A stretch of DNA of 64,000 nucleotides from assembly GCF_001581925.1 (NCBI RefSeq), contig NZ_LQZA01000005.1, positions 1 to 64,000 of the forward strand. The letters are read 5' to 3'. The DNA comes from Ferrovum sp. PN-J185 (GTDB taxonomy: Bacteria; Pseudomonadota; Gammaproteobacteria; Burkholderiales; Ferrovaceae). Both the position numbers and the translations under genes were made by a program. The notes below the pieces were generated by a model that saw only the letters and a program-made list of their open reading frames with translations, was not told where the DNA came from and did no database searches. Below are positions 40,051-49,728 of the stretch, piece by piece (the stretch's first letter is position 1; each line of letters starts with the position of its first letter).

Positions 40051-42264
40051 CTATTTGCGGCGCAATAATAGTGCATTCGTCACCACAGTGACGGAGGAGA
40101 AGGCCATGGCGAAGCCCGCGAGAACTGGGCTCAAATAGCCCATAGCAGCCAATGGAATACCAATAACGTTATAAAAAAATGCCCAAAAAAGATTTTGTTG
40201 AATCGTTCTCCAAGTGACACGGGATAAACGTATGGCCTCTGCCACCAAACGTAAATCGGGACGCAGTAGCGTCACAGATGCAGCAGAATTAGCTACATCA
40301 GTACCAGAACCCATGGCTATCCCCACATTAGCTTGCGCTAGTGCGGGAGCATCATTAATGCCATCACCCACCATAGCCACAATATGTTGATGTTGTTGCC
40401 ACTCTTTTAGTGCGTTGAGTTTTAACTCAGGAGTGAGTTCGGCCTTTACATCAGTAATACCTAATTGTTTAGCAACATGCCAGGCCGACTGGTGATGATC
40501 TCCCGAGAGCATACTAATACTTAATGATTGACTTAGTAATTGCAGAATCGCATCCCGGGCTTCAGGACGAATAGGATCTGTAAAAAGAAATAGAGCCAAG
40601 GCAGTAAGTTGATTGTCATTCGTCACTAAAGCCAAAACAGATTGCGTGTAGATAGCGTGAGTGTGCTCTGAATAAGACCCATCATTGAGTTCTTCAGGTA
40701 GGCTTCCTCCCCACTCCTTAAAGCGATAGAGGCTGATTAATCGATAGCGCTCTGTTAGTCCATCCTTATCAACAATCACTCCCTCTATCCCACTGCCTGC
40801 GAGCACAATTGACTCTTTACAAGGTAATGCGACAACCCCTTCTTTATCTGCATAGTGAAGTACCGCCTGAGACAAAGGATGGGTCACCCCCGTCTGAAGC
40901 CCTGCACTAATTGCTAGCGCCCGTGCTTTACTCAACGAAGGGACTACCGTCACATCAACTAGCTGGGGAGCTCCTTCAGTTAAGGTTCCTGTCTTATCAA
41001 ATACCACACGTTCAATACGGTGTGTTTCCTCTAGGGCACTGGCATCACGAATAAGAATCCCCTTCTGCGCTGCCAGTCCAGTCCCTACCATAATCGATAC
41101 CGGTGTGGCTAAACCCAATGCACACGGACAGGCAATAACTAACACTGATACTGCTCTTATTAAGGACAAATCCCACGTTTTACTGTACCAAAAGTTAAGT
41201 ATAAATGTGATCAGTGCGATGACCAGTACCACTGGAACAAATACTTGACTTACACGATCAACCAAACGTTGAATAGGGGGTTTATTAGCCTGGGCGTCAA
41301 TCACTCTACTAATAATTTTAGCTAATACACTCTCTCCAATAGGAGTGGTCACTGTAATAACCAAACGCCCCAAGCCATTTAACGTACCGGCTATAACTTG
41401 ATCTCCTTGACGTTTTAAAACAGGGTTACTCTCCCCTGTTATCAATGACTCATCCACTTCACTTTGCCCTTCATCCACTAGACCATCACTACCAATACGC
41501 TCTCCTGCTGGAACGAGAATACGGTCACCTGGCATGAGGTATTGGGTAGGAATAAGTCGATTAAAACGTACTGGACGACCAGGATCAATTAGACGAGACA
41601 TCTCGGGTCTTAGGGATTGCAAAGAACGTATTGCTTCACTGGCTTGCCGCCTTGCACGATGTTCTAAGTACTTACCTAAAGATACCAAAGTAATCACCAC
41701 TGCACTGGCTTCAAAATAAGTTTCGTGACCACCTAATACCAGCCATTGATATGTACTTAGACAAAAAGCCGCAAGCGTACCAAGACTTACTAGTACATCC
41801 ATGTTGGCGGAGCCATGACTAAGTTGACGCCAAGCTCCTTTTAAAAAGCGCCTACCATAATAAAACTGTACGGGCGTTGCCACCAAAAAGGCGATCCAAT
41901 TAGGTAACATCCAGTTGATATTAAACAAAGAGACCAGCATTGACAGTACCAATGGGGTTGAGAGAAGAATACTACCCATTAGCTCGCCTCGCTCAGCAGC
42001 TAACTCTAGAGCAAAGCGTTCATTTTCTTGATCAAATATATCCTCTTTAGCAAGTTGAGCGCCATAACCTGCTGCCACCACAGCGCGCACTAACTCTGCC
42101 TCTATATTGCCTGGCACATTGTCATCAACGACACTCACCTCAGCGCTCTCAGTGGCCAGATTAACCACTGCTTGATTGACCCCTGGTACCCGCAAGAGCG
42201 CCCCTTCTACGTGGGCCACACAGGACGCACAGGTCATACCAGAAATAGACAGCTGTTTTTTCAT
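40051..42264 (-). CDS. copA: Cu+-translocating P1B-type ATPase
   Basis: A 737-residue copper pump. There is one N-terminal heavy-metal-associated domain (ISGMTCASCVAHVE), the membrane CPC motif (ACPCALGLATP), phosphorylation site DKTGTLTEG, the HP motif (GVTHPLSQA), GDGINDAPALAQ, and helix-7/8 residues in FYNVIG and MAFSSVTVVTNALLLRR. Having one metal-binding domain rather than two is common. Its position next to the ccm genes suggests copper handling for cytochrome oxidase or general efflux; the sequence does not separate CopA from CcoI/FixI roles. Confidence 0.9.
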   Translation of the reverse strand: MKKQLSISGMTCASCVAHVEGALLRVPGVNQAVVNLATESAEVSVVDDNVPGNIEAELVRAVVAAGYGAQLAKEDIFDQENERFALELAAERGELMGSILLSTPLVLSMLVSLFNINWMLPNWIAFLVATPVQFYYGRRFLKGAWRQLSHGSANMDVLVSLGTLAAFCLSTYQWLVLGGHETYFEASAVVITLVSLGKYLEHRARRQASEAIRSLQSLRPEMSRLIDPGRPVRFNRLIPTQYLMPGDRILVPAGERIGSDGLVDEGQSEVDESLITGESNPVLKRQGDQVIAGTLNGLGRLVITVTTPIGESVLAKIISRVIDAQANKPPIQRLVDRVSQVFVPVVLVIALITFILNFWYSKTWDLSLIRAVSVLVIACPCALGLATPVSIMVGTGLAAQKGILIRDASALEETHRIERVVFDKTGTLTEGAPQLVDVTVVPSLSKARALAISAGLQTGVTHPLSQAVLHYADKEGVVALPCKESIVLAGSGIEGVIVDKDGLTERYRLISLYRFKEWGGSLPEELNDGSYSEHTHAIYTQSVLALVTNDNQLTALALFLFTDPIRPEARDAILQLLSQSLSISMLSGDHHQSAWHVAKQLGITDVKAELTPELKLNALKEWQQHQHIVAMVGDGINDAPALAQANVGIAMGSGTDVANSAASVTLLRPDLRLVAEAIRLSRVTWRTIQQNLFWAFFYNVIGIPLAAMGYLSPVLAGFAMAFSSVTVVTNALLLRRK

Positions 42265-42313
42265 AAAAAAGGGATCGCTCGGGAATTCACTGTTTTTATT
42301 GTAGAATAGCCAA

Positions 42314-42922
42314 ATGAATTTGTCAGTGAAAGATCTTAGTTGCCAGCGCGGTGAGCGTTTATTGTTTGAGCATGTTTCCTTTCAATTGGAGCCTCATCAA
42401 TGGTGTCACGTTACAGGCGAAAATGGTGCCGGGAAAACCAGTTTATTAAGACTGTGTGCCGGGCTAAGCTCGCCACTATCAGGTAGTATTTCTTGGGGGG
42501 GAGTCAATATCCCTGATGATCTGGATGGCTTTCACAAAGATCTTTTGTATCTTGGTCATGCCAGTGGATTAAAAGAAGAGTTAACTCCATTAGAAAACCT
42601 CACGCTCATGAGCCAAATTGATGGCCAGCCTGCCACGGAAGACACTATTTTAAGTGTTCTATCCTTTTGGGGATTAGCAGGACGTGAGGACTTACCTGTC
42701 AGAGTCTTATCAGCAGGACAACGTCGTCGTGTTTTATTATCCCGTTTGTTATTAAAATCCTGTCCATTATGGATTTTAGATGAGCCCTTCAATGCTCTTG
42801 ATAAAAAGGCTATCAATACACTCTATGACTTGTTGACCAACCATGTATCTAAAGGTGGATTATTACTGGTTACCAGTCATCAACCCATGGAAATGGCTGA
42901 AGGAATTGTATTGAGCCTATGA
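42314..42922 (+). CDS. ccmA: Cytochrome c maturation heme exporter ATPase CcmA
   Basis: A 202-residue ABC ATPase that, with CcmB, drives release of holo-CcmE from CcmC. Walker A TGENGAGKTSLLRLCAGL, signature LSAGQRRRVLLSR and Walker B PLWILDEPFNALD are intact. No Shine-Dalgarno is visible, and a TAGAAT box sits only six bases before the ATG, so a leaderless transcript is possible. It is divergent from copA across 49 bp. Confidence 0.94.
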   Translation: MNLSVKDLSCQRGERLLFEHVSFQLEPHQWCHVTGENGAGKTSLLRLCAGLSSPLSGSISWGGVNIPDDLDGFHKDLLYLGHASGLKEELTPLENLTLMSQIDGQPATEDTILSVLSFWGLAGREDLPVRVLSAGQRRRVLLSRLLLKSCPLWILDEPFNALDKKAINTLYDLLTNHVSKGGLLLVTSHQPMEMAEGIVLSL

Positions 42923-43593
42923 ATTTGTTCTCAACCATTTACTGTATGGCGCGTCGTGATTTGACTCTTGCGCTACGTCATAAAACAGAAATTCTTACTG
43001 CCCTGTTCTTTTTTGTGATTGTGGTCAACCTATTGCCGCTTGGTGTGGGACCAGACCCTAAATTACTGAGTAAAATAGCGCCTGGAGTAGTATGGATTGG
43101 TGCCCTCTTAGCAACGCTTTTAGGTCTACCACGTCTGTTCGCCCATGATTATCAAGACGGGACATTAGAGCAACTCTCCCTCTCTCCTCGCTCATTTACA
43201 CTCATTGTACTTGGTAAAATCATGGCACACTGGATTGTAGCGGGGCTCCCTGTTGTACTAATTACCCCATTACTTGGAATTCAATTTAATTTATCTGGTC
43301 CAATTATTGGTGTATTAATGCTCACCTTAGTGTTAGGTACCCCGGTATTGTCGCTAATTGGAGCCATTGGTGCTGCACTCACTTTAGGCGTACGTGGTGG
43401 TGGAGTACTGTTATCATTACTCATTTTGCCTCTGTATATTCCTGTCCTCATTTTTGGGGCAGGAGCGGCGGAAGCCTATCGAGCTGGACTTGATATGACA
43501 GGATACTTGTGGTTATTGGCAGCGCTAGATTTATTGGCTTTATTTTTTGCCCCTTGGGTGAGCGCTATTGCCCTCAAGGTTGCTTTGGAGTAG
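42919..43593 (+). CDS. ccmB: Heme exporter protein CcmB
   Basis: A 224-residue six-helix membrane subunit of the CcmAB transporter. Motifs FAHDYQDGTLEQLSLSP and LLSLLILPLYIPVLIFGAGA are typical. It overlaps ccmA by 4 bp (ATGA). Confidence 0.95.
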   Translation: MNLFSTIYCMARRDLTLALRHKTEILTALFFFVIVVNLLPLGVGPDPKLLSKIAPGVVWIGALLATLLGLPRLFAHDYQDGTLEQLSLSPRSFTLIVLGKIMAHWIVAGLPVVLITPLLGIQFNLSGPIIGVLMLTLVLGTPVLSLIGAIGAALTLGVRGGGVLLSLLILPLYIPVLIFGAGAAEAYRAGLDMTGYLWLLAALDLLALFFAPWVSAIALKVALE

Positions 43594-43596
43594 AGA

Positions 43597-44334
43597 ATGT
43601 CGATGGTTAATTGGTTTAAATACGCCTCACCGGCTAGTTTTTATCCACTTGCAGGAAAGCTGATTCCTTTTTTTACAGCTATTACTGCTATTTTGTTGGC
43701 TGTAGGTCTATGGATTAGTTTTTTTGTGGCCCCCACAGACTTTCAGCAAGGCGAAGGATACCGAATTATTTTTGTTCATGTTCCTGCAAGCTGGATGTCC
43801 ATGTTTATTTATTGCGTCATGGCCTTTTGGTCAGCTCTCGGTTTTATATTAAATACTCGCTTATCCGGCATGATGACTCAAGCCTTAGCACCAACTGGGG
43901 CTATGTTTGCTTTTCTCTCTTTGGTGACTGGTTCTCTCTGGGGTAAGCCCATGTGGGGGACTTGGTGGGTATGGGATGCGCGCTTAACCTCTCAATTAAT
44001 TTTATTTTTCTTATATTTGGGCTTTCTTGCACTGACCTCAGCGATTGACGACCCACGTCGTCGTGATAAAGCTGGCGCTATCTTGTCATTAGTGGGAGTT
44101 GTTAATATTCCCATTATTTATTTTTCTGTTATTTGGTGGAATACCCTCCATCAAGGTGCCACGGTTTCCATGACTAAAGCCCCTACCATGGCGCATACCA
44201 TGCTAATGGGTATGTTAATTATGGCGTTGGCTTTTTGGGGGTACACCATAGCTATTGTATTAAAACGTGTACGTTGTATTATTCTAGAACGTGAAATTGC
44301 TAGTGAATGGGTTAAGAAAAATGCATTGGAATAG
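43597..44334 (+). CDS. ccmC: Heme handling protein CcmC
   Basis: A 245-residue, six-helix protein that loads heme onto CcmE in the periplasm. The WWD-domain segment is WGKPMWGTWWVWDARLTSQL, flanked by conserved His residues (IIFVHVPASWMSM, LHQGATVS). It follows ccmB by 3 bp. Confidence 0.96.
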   Translation: MSMVNWFKYASPASFYPLAGKLIPFFTAITAILLAVGLWISFFVAPTDFQQGEGYRIIFVHVPASWMSMFIYCVMAFWSALGFILNTRLSGMMTQALAPTGAMFAFLSLVTGSLWGKPMWGTWWVWDARLTSQLILFFLYLGFLALTSAIDDPRRRDKAGAILSLVGVVNIPIIYFSVIWWNTLHQGATVSMTKAPTMAHTMLMGMLIMALAFWGYTIAIVLKRVRCIILEREIASEWVKKNALE

Positions 44335-44488
44335 TCTGTCAGAGTTTTTTCATATGGGTGGTTATGGCCTCTATGTATGGGGGAGTTTTGGTATTTGTAC
44401 CGTTGCTATGATCATTGAACCCATAGTACTTAATGCCCGTAATCAAAAAATAAGACGTCAAGTGAAACGTCAAGGAGGACAGTGGTGA
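44321..44488 (+). CDS. ccmD: Heme exporter accessory protein CcmD
   Basis: A 55-residue single-helix protein starting MHWNSLSEFFHMGGYGLYVWGSFG with a basic C-terminal tail (RNQKIRRQVKRQGGQW). It overlaps ccmC by 14 bp. CcmD stabilises the CcmABCE complex. A longer start at 44291 lies inside ccmC and is unlikely. Confidence 0.9.
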   Translation: MHWNSLSEFFHMGGYGLYVWGSFGICTVAMIIEPIVLNARNQKIRRQVKRQGGQW

Positions 44489-44937
44489 AACCGCGTCAAA
44501 AACGTATTATGTTTATTGTTGGCGGCATGCTAGTGCTTGCCGTTGCAGCAACCTTTGTTGTCAAAGCGTTTCGCAGTAATCTTGTATTTTTTTATACTCC
44601 AACACAAATTGCCGATGGCCAAGCACCCCATGACAAAGCCTTTCGTATTGGTGGATTAGTGAAACAAGGCTCTTTGAAACACGAAGGGGTTATCTCTTAT
44701 TTTGTGGTCACTGATACCCGTAAAGATTTTCCAGTCAGCTATACCGGTATTTTGCCTGATTTATTCAAGGAAGGACGGGGAGTCGTGGCAGAAGGAAAGC
44801 TTGGTAATAATGGCGTCTTTGTGGCTTCAGAAGTCTTAGCAAAACATGATTCAAACTATATGCCACCAGAAGCTAAGGCAGCTCTAGATCAAGCTAAACA
44901 AGTTGAAGAAACCACTAAAACACTCAAAATGAATTAA
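44485..44937 (+). CDS. ccmE: Cytochrome c-type heme chaperone CcmE
   Basis: A 150-residue membrane-anchored OB-fold protein that binds heme covalently through the His of AKHDSNYMPPEA. The signal anchor is RIMFIVGGMLVLAVAATFVV. GTG at 44485 is six bases after AGGAGG; GTG at 44482 is an alternative. It overlaps the ccmD stop and is the last gene of this operon. Confidence 0.96.
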   Translation: MKPRQKRIMFIVGGMLVLAVAATFVVKAFRSNLVFFYTPTQIADGQAPHDKAFRIGGLVKQGSLKHEGVISYFVVTDTRKDFPVSYTGILPDLFKEGRGVVAEGKLGNNGVFVASEVLAKHDSNYMPPEAKAALDQAKQVEETTKTLKMN

Positions 44938-44954
44938 CTAAAAACCATTCATAT

Positions 44955-44984
44955 AAAAAGGGGCTTTGCTTAAGCCCCTTTTTT
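44955..44984. terminator. Bidirectional terminator between ccmE and ccmI
   Basis: GGGGCTT at 44960-44966 and AAGCCCC at 44972-44978 with a five-base loop, A-run before and T-run after, between converging operons. Confidence 0.93.
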
Positions 44985-45042
44985 ATTTTCTCCATTATTG
45001 TGAGCGTTCAATCCAACACCCAACTTAACTAGTTTTAAAATA

Positions 45043-46284
45043 CTATTGAGCCACTTGATTAATAATCAATTTAATCCCTGAACTACCTGGCTTCACAGGT
45101 TCGCTTTTACCGAATAAATCACCAGCAGAAGGAGTAGCCGATCCTGACTTACTAATTTTTGCTTCTACAGTGACTTCACTTACAGTAGCCAAATTAAAAT
45201 TAGGACTCATAGCCATATTTTTAGTCAGTTCAAAATGATAAGGCAATTGAGACACTGGCACACGAAGAACAGCCAAAGGCATACGTGGTCCATTGGTGGC
45301 TCTTGCAAAAATAAAGACTATTTCTTGACCGGTTAACTGTGCTTTCAGTTTAGGATCCAATGATACTTCACCACTCAGAGAAGTCGCCTTTAAATCTTTA
45401 GATGATGCCAATGTCTCGGGAGTGGTTACCGGCCCCTCCTCCCCTTGAAAATCGTTCATTGTTAAAGCAGCCAAGTGTTGTTTTATCCGCGCTTGATTAA
45501 TACTATCCAAAACAAACTTGGCATCAGGCGATGAGGGATCAATCAACGGCATGAGTTTTTTCCAACTCTGCTCAGCACCTTTATAATCATTTTGTGCAAA
45601 CAAAAATCCGCCATGTAAATACAATCCTTTAGGATTCCCTGGTTCAAGTTTTAACACCTGGGTAACCAACACCTGCGCATGCACGAAGCCTTTATCAACA
45701 CCACTTGCAACCAAGGCTTCTGCATAATCTGCCATCAGAGTGGGATCATCCTTCATGGTGCTTTCAATATGAGCAAAAGCATTTACTGCATCAATGGGAC
45801 GATTGAGTGTCATGTAGGAGTGAGCCAGCATGGCCCATCCTTTAGCGTCATTGGGGTTCTTAGCCAACTTTGCCGCTAACCCTTCAACCATGGCACTGAT
45901 TTGTTGGTCGGACATTGGGGTATTGTCTGGATTAAACACTTCTTTATGTCCGCGCCACATATAAATTGATACACTTAACACTGGAATAAGTACTACAGCA
46001 CCCCACACCCATCGACGATCAGATTTGTTTTCTTTCACCGCAGACTCGTCAGTGGTATCTTCCAATAAACGTCGTTGTATTTCACTATTGGCCTGCTCAA
46101 AGTCTTCTTTAGAGATAGACCCTGCATCAAGTTCTGCCTGTAACTCAAGCAATTGATCTTTGTACACGGCTATATTAAGAGCTTGCTGATTATTGTTAAC
46201 TTGGGTTTGGCGACGAGCTACCCAGACTAAAACACCAATAATAACGAGTATGAGAACAGCAGCAGAAATAATAAAAGAAATCAT
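45043..46284 (-). CDS. ccmI: Cytochrome c maturation TPR protein CcmI/CycH
   Basis: A 413-residue protein with two N-terminal membrane helices (about 3-23 and 95-112), a TPR domain (KGWAMLAHSYMTLNRPIDAVNAF) and a C-terminal periplasmic beta-rich domain (VFIFARATNGPRMPLAVLRVP). It presents apocytochrome c to CcmFH. It ends the minus-strand operon ccmF-ccmG-ccmH-ccmI. Confidence 0.92.
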   Translation of the reverse strand: MISFIISAAVLILVIIGVLVWVARRQTQVNNNQQALNIAVYKDQLLELQAELDAGSISKEDFEQANSEIQRRLLEDTTDESAVKENKSDRRWVWGAVVLIPVLSVSIYMWRGHKEVFNPDNTPMSDQQISAMVEGLAAKLAKNPNDAKGWAMLAHSYMTLNRPIDAVNAFAHIESTMKDDPTLMADYAEALVASGVDKGFVHAQVLVTQVLKLEPGNPKGLYLHGGFLFAQNDYKGAEQSWKKLMPLIDPSSPDAKFVLDSINQARIKQHLAALTMNDFQGEEGPVTTPETLASSKDLKATSLSGEVSLDPKLKAQLTGQEIVFIFARATNGPRMPLAVLRVPVSQLPYHFELTKNMAMSPNFNLATVSEVTVEAKISKSGSATPSAGDLFGKSEPVKPGSSGIKLIINQVAQ

Positions 46285-46287
46285 AAA

Positions 46288-46740
46288 TTACTCACGTAAG
46301 AGTTCTGTGGCATGTTGTTGTTGTTGAGCTGACAAAGGAGCTTCTTCTGATTGGCTATTACGCTTTCGCACTACCGAAATCAATACTCCGATACCCACTA
46401 ATAGCAATAGGAACGGGCCAAACCAAAGAGCATAGGTAGTGGCATCAACAGGGGGTTTATAACGGATAAAATTACCATATCGTTGAACCATATAGTCAGT
46501 TATTTCTTTATCTGTTTTACCTTGATTAATCAATTGACGAATCTGATCACGTAAATCTTTCGCGAGATCGGCATCGGAGGCAGCGAGTGATTCATTTTGG
46601 CAGACCAAACAACGCATATCCTTTGATAGATCAATAAGACGTGCCTCTGTAACAGGGTCACGGGCAACAGGGGTTGCTTCTTTGGCTAAAACAGAGACTG
46701 AGATAAATAGCGCAACTAAAAGAGTACCTAGTGTTTTCAT
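46288..46740 (-). CDS. ccmH: Cytochrome c maturation protein CcmH/CcmL
   Basis: A 150-residue protein: signal peptide, the apocytochrome-reducing motif MRCLVCQNESLAASDA, and a membrane helix (FGPFLLLLVGIGVLISVV). It is the short form without the CcmI part, which is the separate next gene 3 bp downstream. It overlaps ccmG by 4 bp. Confidence 0.95.
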   Translation of the reverse strand: MKTLGTLLVALFISVSVLAKEATPVARDPVTEARLIDLSKDMRCLVCQNESLAASDADLAKDLRDQIRQLINQGKTDKEITDYMVQRYGNFIRYKPPVDATTYALWFGPFLLLLVGIGVLISVVRKRNSQSEEAPLSAQQQQHATELLRE

Positions 46741-47273
46741 TGTTGTAGCTCTTTAATTAAAGGTAACAAGGTATTTTTAAGTGCATCCTCTGTGATAGGG
46801 CCAATTTGCTTATAACGAATCACCCCTTTTTTATCGATCACATAGGTTTCTGGTACTCCATACACACCATAATTAATACCAACACGCCCATCTAAATCAA
46901 CAGCAATTTTAGTATAAGGATTACCATAATTCGTCACCCAACCCTCACCATCTTGCGGCCGGTCTTTGTAGTCAAGGCCGATTAAAGGAATGGAGTAGTC
47001 ACGAGCAAATTTTAATAAAATCGGATGCTCATCGCGGCACGACACACACCAAGAGGCCCACACATTTAGAAGCCATACTTGTCCTAATAAATCATGCGGA
47101 GAGAAGGTTTCACTCTTCCCTAATTGAGGCAAAGTAAAGTCAGGGGCGCTCTTGTTAATTAAAGGAGAAGGGACTTCATGTGGATCATGGCGTAACCCTA
47201 ACCCCATGAAAGCCACCAATCCAATAAAAACCAATAAGGGAATCACATACCAAAAGTTGATGGGTTTTTTCAT
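46737..47273 (-). CDS. ccmG: Thiol:disulfide interchange protein CcmG/DsbE
   Basis: A 178-residue membrane-anchored thioredoxin-like reductase for cytochrome c heme-site cysteines. The active site is WASWCVSCRDEHP, with the cis-Pro segment YGVYGVPETYVID. The CVSC dipeptide differs from the common CPTC form. ATGA overlap with ccmF. Confidence 0.95.
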   Translation of the reverse strand: MKKPINFWYVIPLLVFIGLVAFMGLGLRHDPHEVPSPLINKSAPDFTLPQLGKSETFSPHDLLGQVWLLNVWASWCVSCRDEHPILLKFARDYSIPLIGLDYKDRPQDGEGWVTNYGNPYTKIAVDLDGRVGINYGVYGVPETYVIDKKGVIRYKQIGPITEDALKNTLLPLIKELQQ

Positions 47274-49195
47274 GCTATCTTTTTCTCCCGTTTTGCCTGG
47301 ATACGATAGCGTTTATCGCTGGCAGCTAGAATACCCCCTAAGGCCATAAAGATGCATCCACCCCAAATCCAATTAACAAATGGTTTGACATACACTCTCA
47401 TACTCCAAGAACCATCACCCAATGGTTGTCCCAAAGAGACATAAATATCACGGGATAAGCTTGAATGTATAGCAGCTTCTGTGGTGGGCATGGCAGAGGA
47501 AAAATAAGAGCGTTTTTCTGGAAAAAGCTGGCCATCTAATTGACCGTTATTCGCGTAGGTGACAGTTCCTCTGACAGCTGAATAATTAGGCCCAGGCACC
47601 TGCTCAATGCCTACCAATCTAAAAGTAGTGCCGTCAACCGTTAATGTATCTCCAGGGCCCATTTTCACATCGCGCTCTAACTCATAGCTTTTAACCATGG
47701 TGACACCAATCACAAATAACGCCAAGCCAAAGTGAGCAAGTTGCATTCCCCAAAACCAAGAAGGAATTTGTGACATCTTTCGCCACGCCCAGAGTTGTTT
47801 GGTTACCGCAAGAATGATCCAAGCGGCCACAGCAATACCCACAGCAGACATGAGATGAAATTGTCCCATTAAGACTGGAGTGACTCCCCCCACCACCAAT
47901 GCAATCACGAAGTCCCAGCGTAAATCCTTAATCAATTGCCAGATTTTATCGCGCTTCCAATTAGAGGCTGTTCCAAGAGGTAAAACCAATAGCAACGGTA
48001 ACATTAATGGTACAAAAACCAAATCAAAATAAGGAGGGCCTACCGAGATTTTCCCCATGTTCATGGCATCAACGATCATTGGGTAGATGGTTCCTAATAG
48101 TACAGAGGCCGCAGCCACCACCAACAACACGTTATTAACTAACAGAAACGTTTCTCGTGAGACAAGTTTAAAGGTACCGCCATCACCCACCTTAGGAGCG
48201 CGCCAAGCAAAGAGTGTTAATGACCCGCCAATAACAAAAGCTAAAAATATCAAGACAAAAATACCGCGTTTAGGATCAGAGGCAAAAGCGTGTACTGATG
48301 TAAGTACTCCTGAGCGTACAATAAAAGTACCTAACAAAGATAAAGAAAAAGCACTGATTGCAAGTAATACAGTCCAGCGTTTAAAAGCGCCTCTTTTCTC
48401 TGTCACGACTAAAGAATGAATTAGCGCTGTTCCCATCAACCAAGGCATAAATGATGCATTTTCCACTGGATCCCAAAACCACCAACCACCCCATCCTAAT
48501 TCGTAATAAGCCCAATGGGATCCAAAGCAAATGCCTAGTGTCAAGAAAATCCACGCTGCTAGAGTCCATGGACGTGACCATCTAGCCCATGCTGCATCGA
48601 GTTTCCCAGAAATCAACGCAGCAATAGCAAAAGCAAAAGCTACCGAAAAGCCCACATATCCCATATACAGCATAGGTGGGTGGTAAACCAAGCCAGGATC
48701 CTGTAGCAATGGATTTAAATCTCGTCCCTCAGTTGCAGCTGGGATTAATCGATCAAAGGGGTTAGACGTTAATAAAATAAACAATAAGAAACCTAGTACA
48801 ACTAATGCCAGTACACCTAATACTCTTGATACAACTGGATCAGGCAGGCGCTGAGAAAACACTGCCACGGCAGCAGTCCAAAGAGTTAAGAGTAACACCC
48901 ATAAGAGCAATGATCCCTCATGACCACCCCATACCGCAGACAATTTATATTGAACAGGAAGTTGCGAGTTAGAGTGTTGTGAGACATACAACACGGAAAA
49001 ATCATTAGTAATGAATGCGTAGGCTAGACAAACAAATGACAATCCCACCGTCAAGAAAAGCAATATTGCCATAGGTCGAGATAATGCAATCCACAACGCT
49101 GAGCCTCTCTGCGCGCCCGCAAGAGAAAAAAACGATAAAAACAAAGACAAACACAAAGCAACGATAAGTGAAAAGTGGCCAAGTTCTGGAATCAT
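47270..49195 (-). CDS. ccmF: Cytochrome c heme lyase subunit CcmF
   Basis: A 641-residue polytopic protein that attaches heme to apocytochrome c. The WWD motif GWGGWWFWDPVENASFMPWL is intact, with YKLSAVWGGHEGSLLLW and a C-terminal periplasmic domain (FRLVGIEQVPGPNYSAVRG). It is first in the minus-strand operon ccmFGHI and converges on ccmABCDE. Confidence 0.97.
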   Translation of the reverse strand: MIPELGHFSLIVALCLSLFLSFFSLAGAQRGSALWIALSRPMAILLFLTVGLSFVCLAYAFITNDFSVLYVSQHSNSQLPVQYKLSAVWGGHEGSLLLWVLLLTLWTAAVAVFSQRLPDPVVSRVLGVLALVVLGFLLFILLTSNPFDRLIPAATEGRDLNPLLQDPGLVYHPPMLYMGYVGFSVAFAFAIAALISGKLDAAWARWSRPWTLAAWIFLTLGICFGSHWAYYELGWGGWWFWDPVENASFMPWLMGTALIHSLVVTEKRGAFKRWTVLLAISAFSLSLLGTFIVRSGVLTSVHAFASDPKRGIFVLIFLAFVIGGSLTLFAWRAPKVGDGGTFKLVSRETFLLVNNVLLVVAAASVLLGTIYPMIVDAMNMGKISVGPPYFDLVFVPLMLPLLLVLPLGTASNWKRDKIWQLIKDLRWDFVIALVVGGVTPVLMGQFHLMSAVGIAVAAWIILAVTKQLWAWRKMSQIPSWFWGMQLAHFGLALFVIGVTMVKSYELERDVKMGPGDTLTVDGTTFRLVGIEQVPGPNYSAVRGTVTYANNGQLDGQLFPEKRSYFSSAMPTTEAAIHSSLSRDIYVSLGQPLGDGSWSMRVYVKPFVNWIWGGCIFMALGGILAASDKRYRIQAKREKKIA

Positions 49196-49295
49196 TCTTT
49201 TATAACCTTTCTAAAAACCTATAACAGTTTACCTTGAGATGAACGCTCACGCTATAATTGATTTGTATCTTATATTTCAGTTCCGGGAGATTGTC

Positions 49296-49724
49296 ATGTT
49301 TCAACATATTCTTATTCCCATTGATGGGTCTACCCTATCCCACAAAGCCTTAGTAGGAGGTATTGCTATGGCTAAAGCGCTCAATGCAAAAATTACCATT
49401 TATACGGCCGTAGTTGAGTTTTTACCTATGACTGAGTTTGCTGTGGAGACTCCGCAAAGCGTCATGGAAGAATTAGAAAAAGAAGCCAATAAACACCTTA
49501 AAGTAGCACAAAAAGAAGCTACAACTGCAGGAGTTCCTGTCAATGTAATTAAAACCACTGAATTCTCACCTTATCAAGGGATTATTAATACGGCAAAAGC
49601 CGAAAAATGCGATTTAATTTTAATGGCCTCTCACGGAAGACGTGGCCTAACAGGATTCTTGCTGGGCAGTGAAACACAAAAAGTTCTCACTCACTCAGAA
49701 ATCCCTGTATTAGTTTACCGCTAA
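49296..49724 (+). CDS. Universal stress protein (UspA family)
   Basis: A 142-residue single Usp domain. The ATP-binding type motif is present (SHGRRGLTGFLLGSETQKVLTHSEIPVLVYR, fitting G-2x-G-9x-G-S/T), with MFQHILIPIDGS at the start. ATG 49296 is preferred; GGGAGA lies upstream, whereas the longer frame from 49239 has no family support. Confidence 0.92.
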   Translation: MFQHILIPIDGSTLSHKALVGGIAMAKALNAKITIYTAVVEFLPMTEFAVETPQSVMEELEKEANKHLKVAQKEATTAGVPVNVIKTTEFSPYQGIINTAKAEKCDLILMASHGRRGLTGFLLGSETQKVLTHSEIPVLVYR

Positions 49725-49728
49725 ACAA

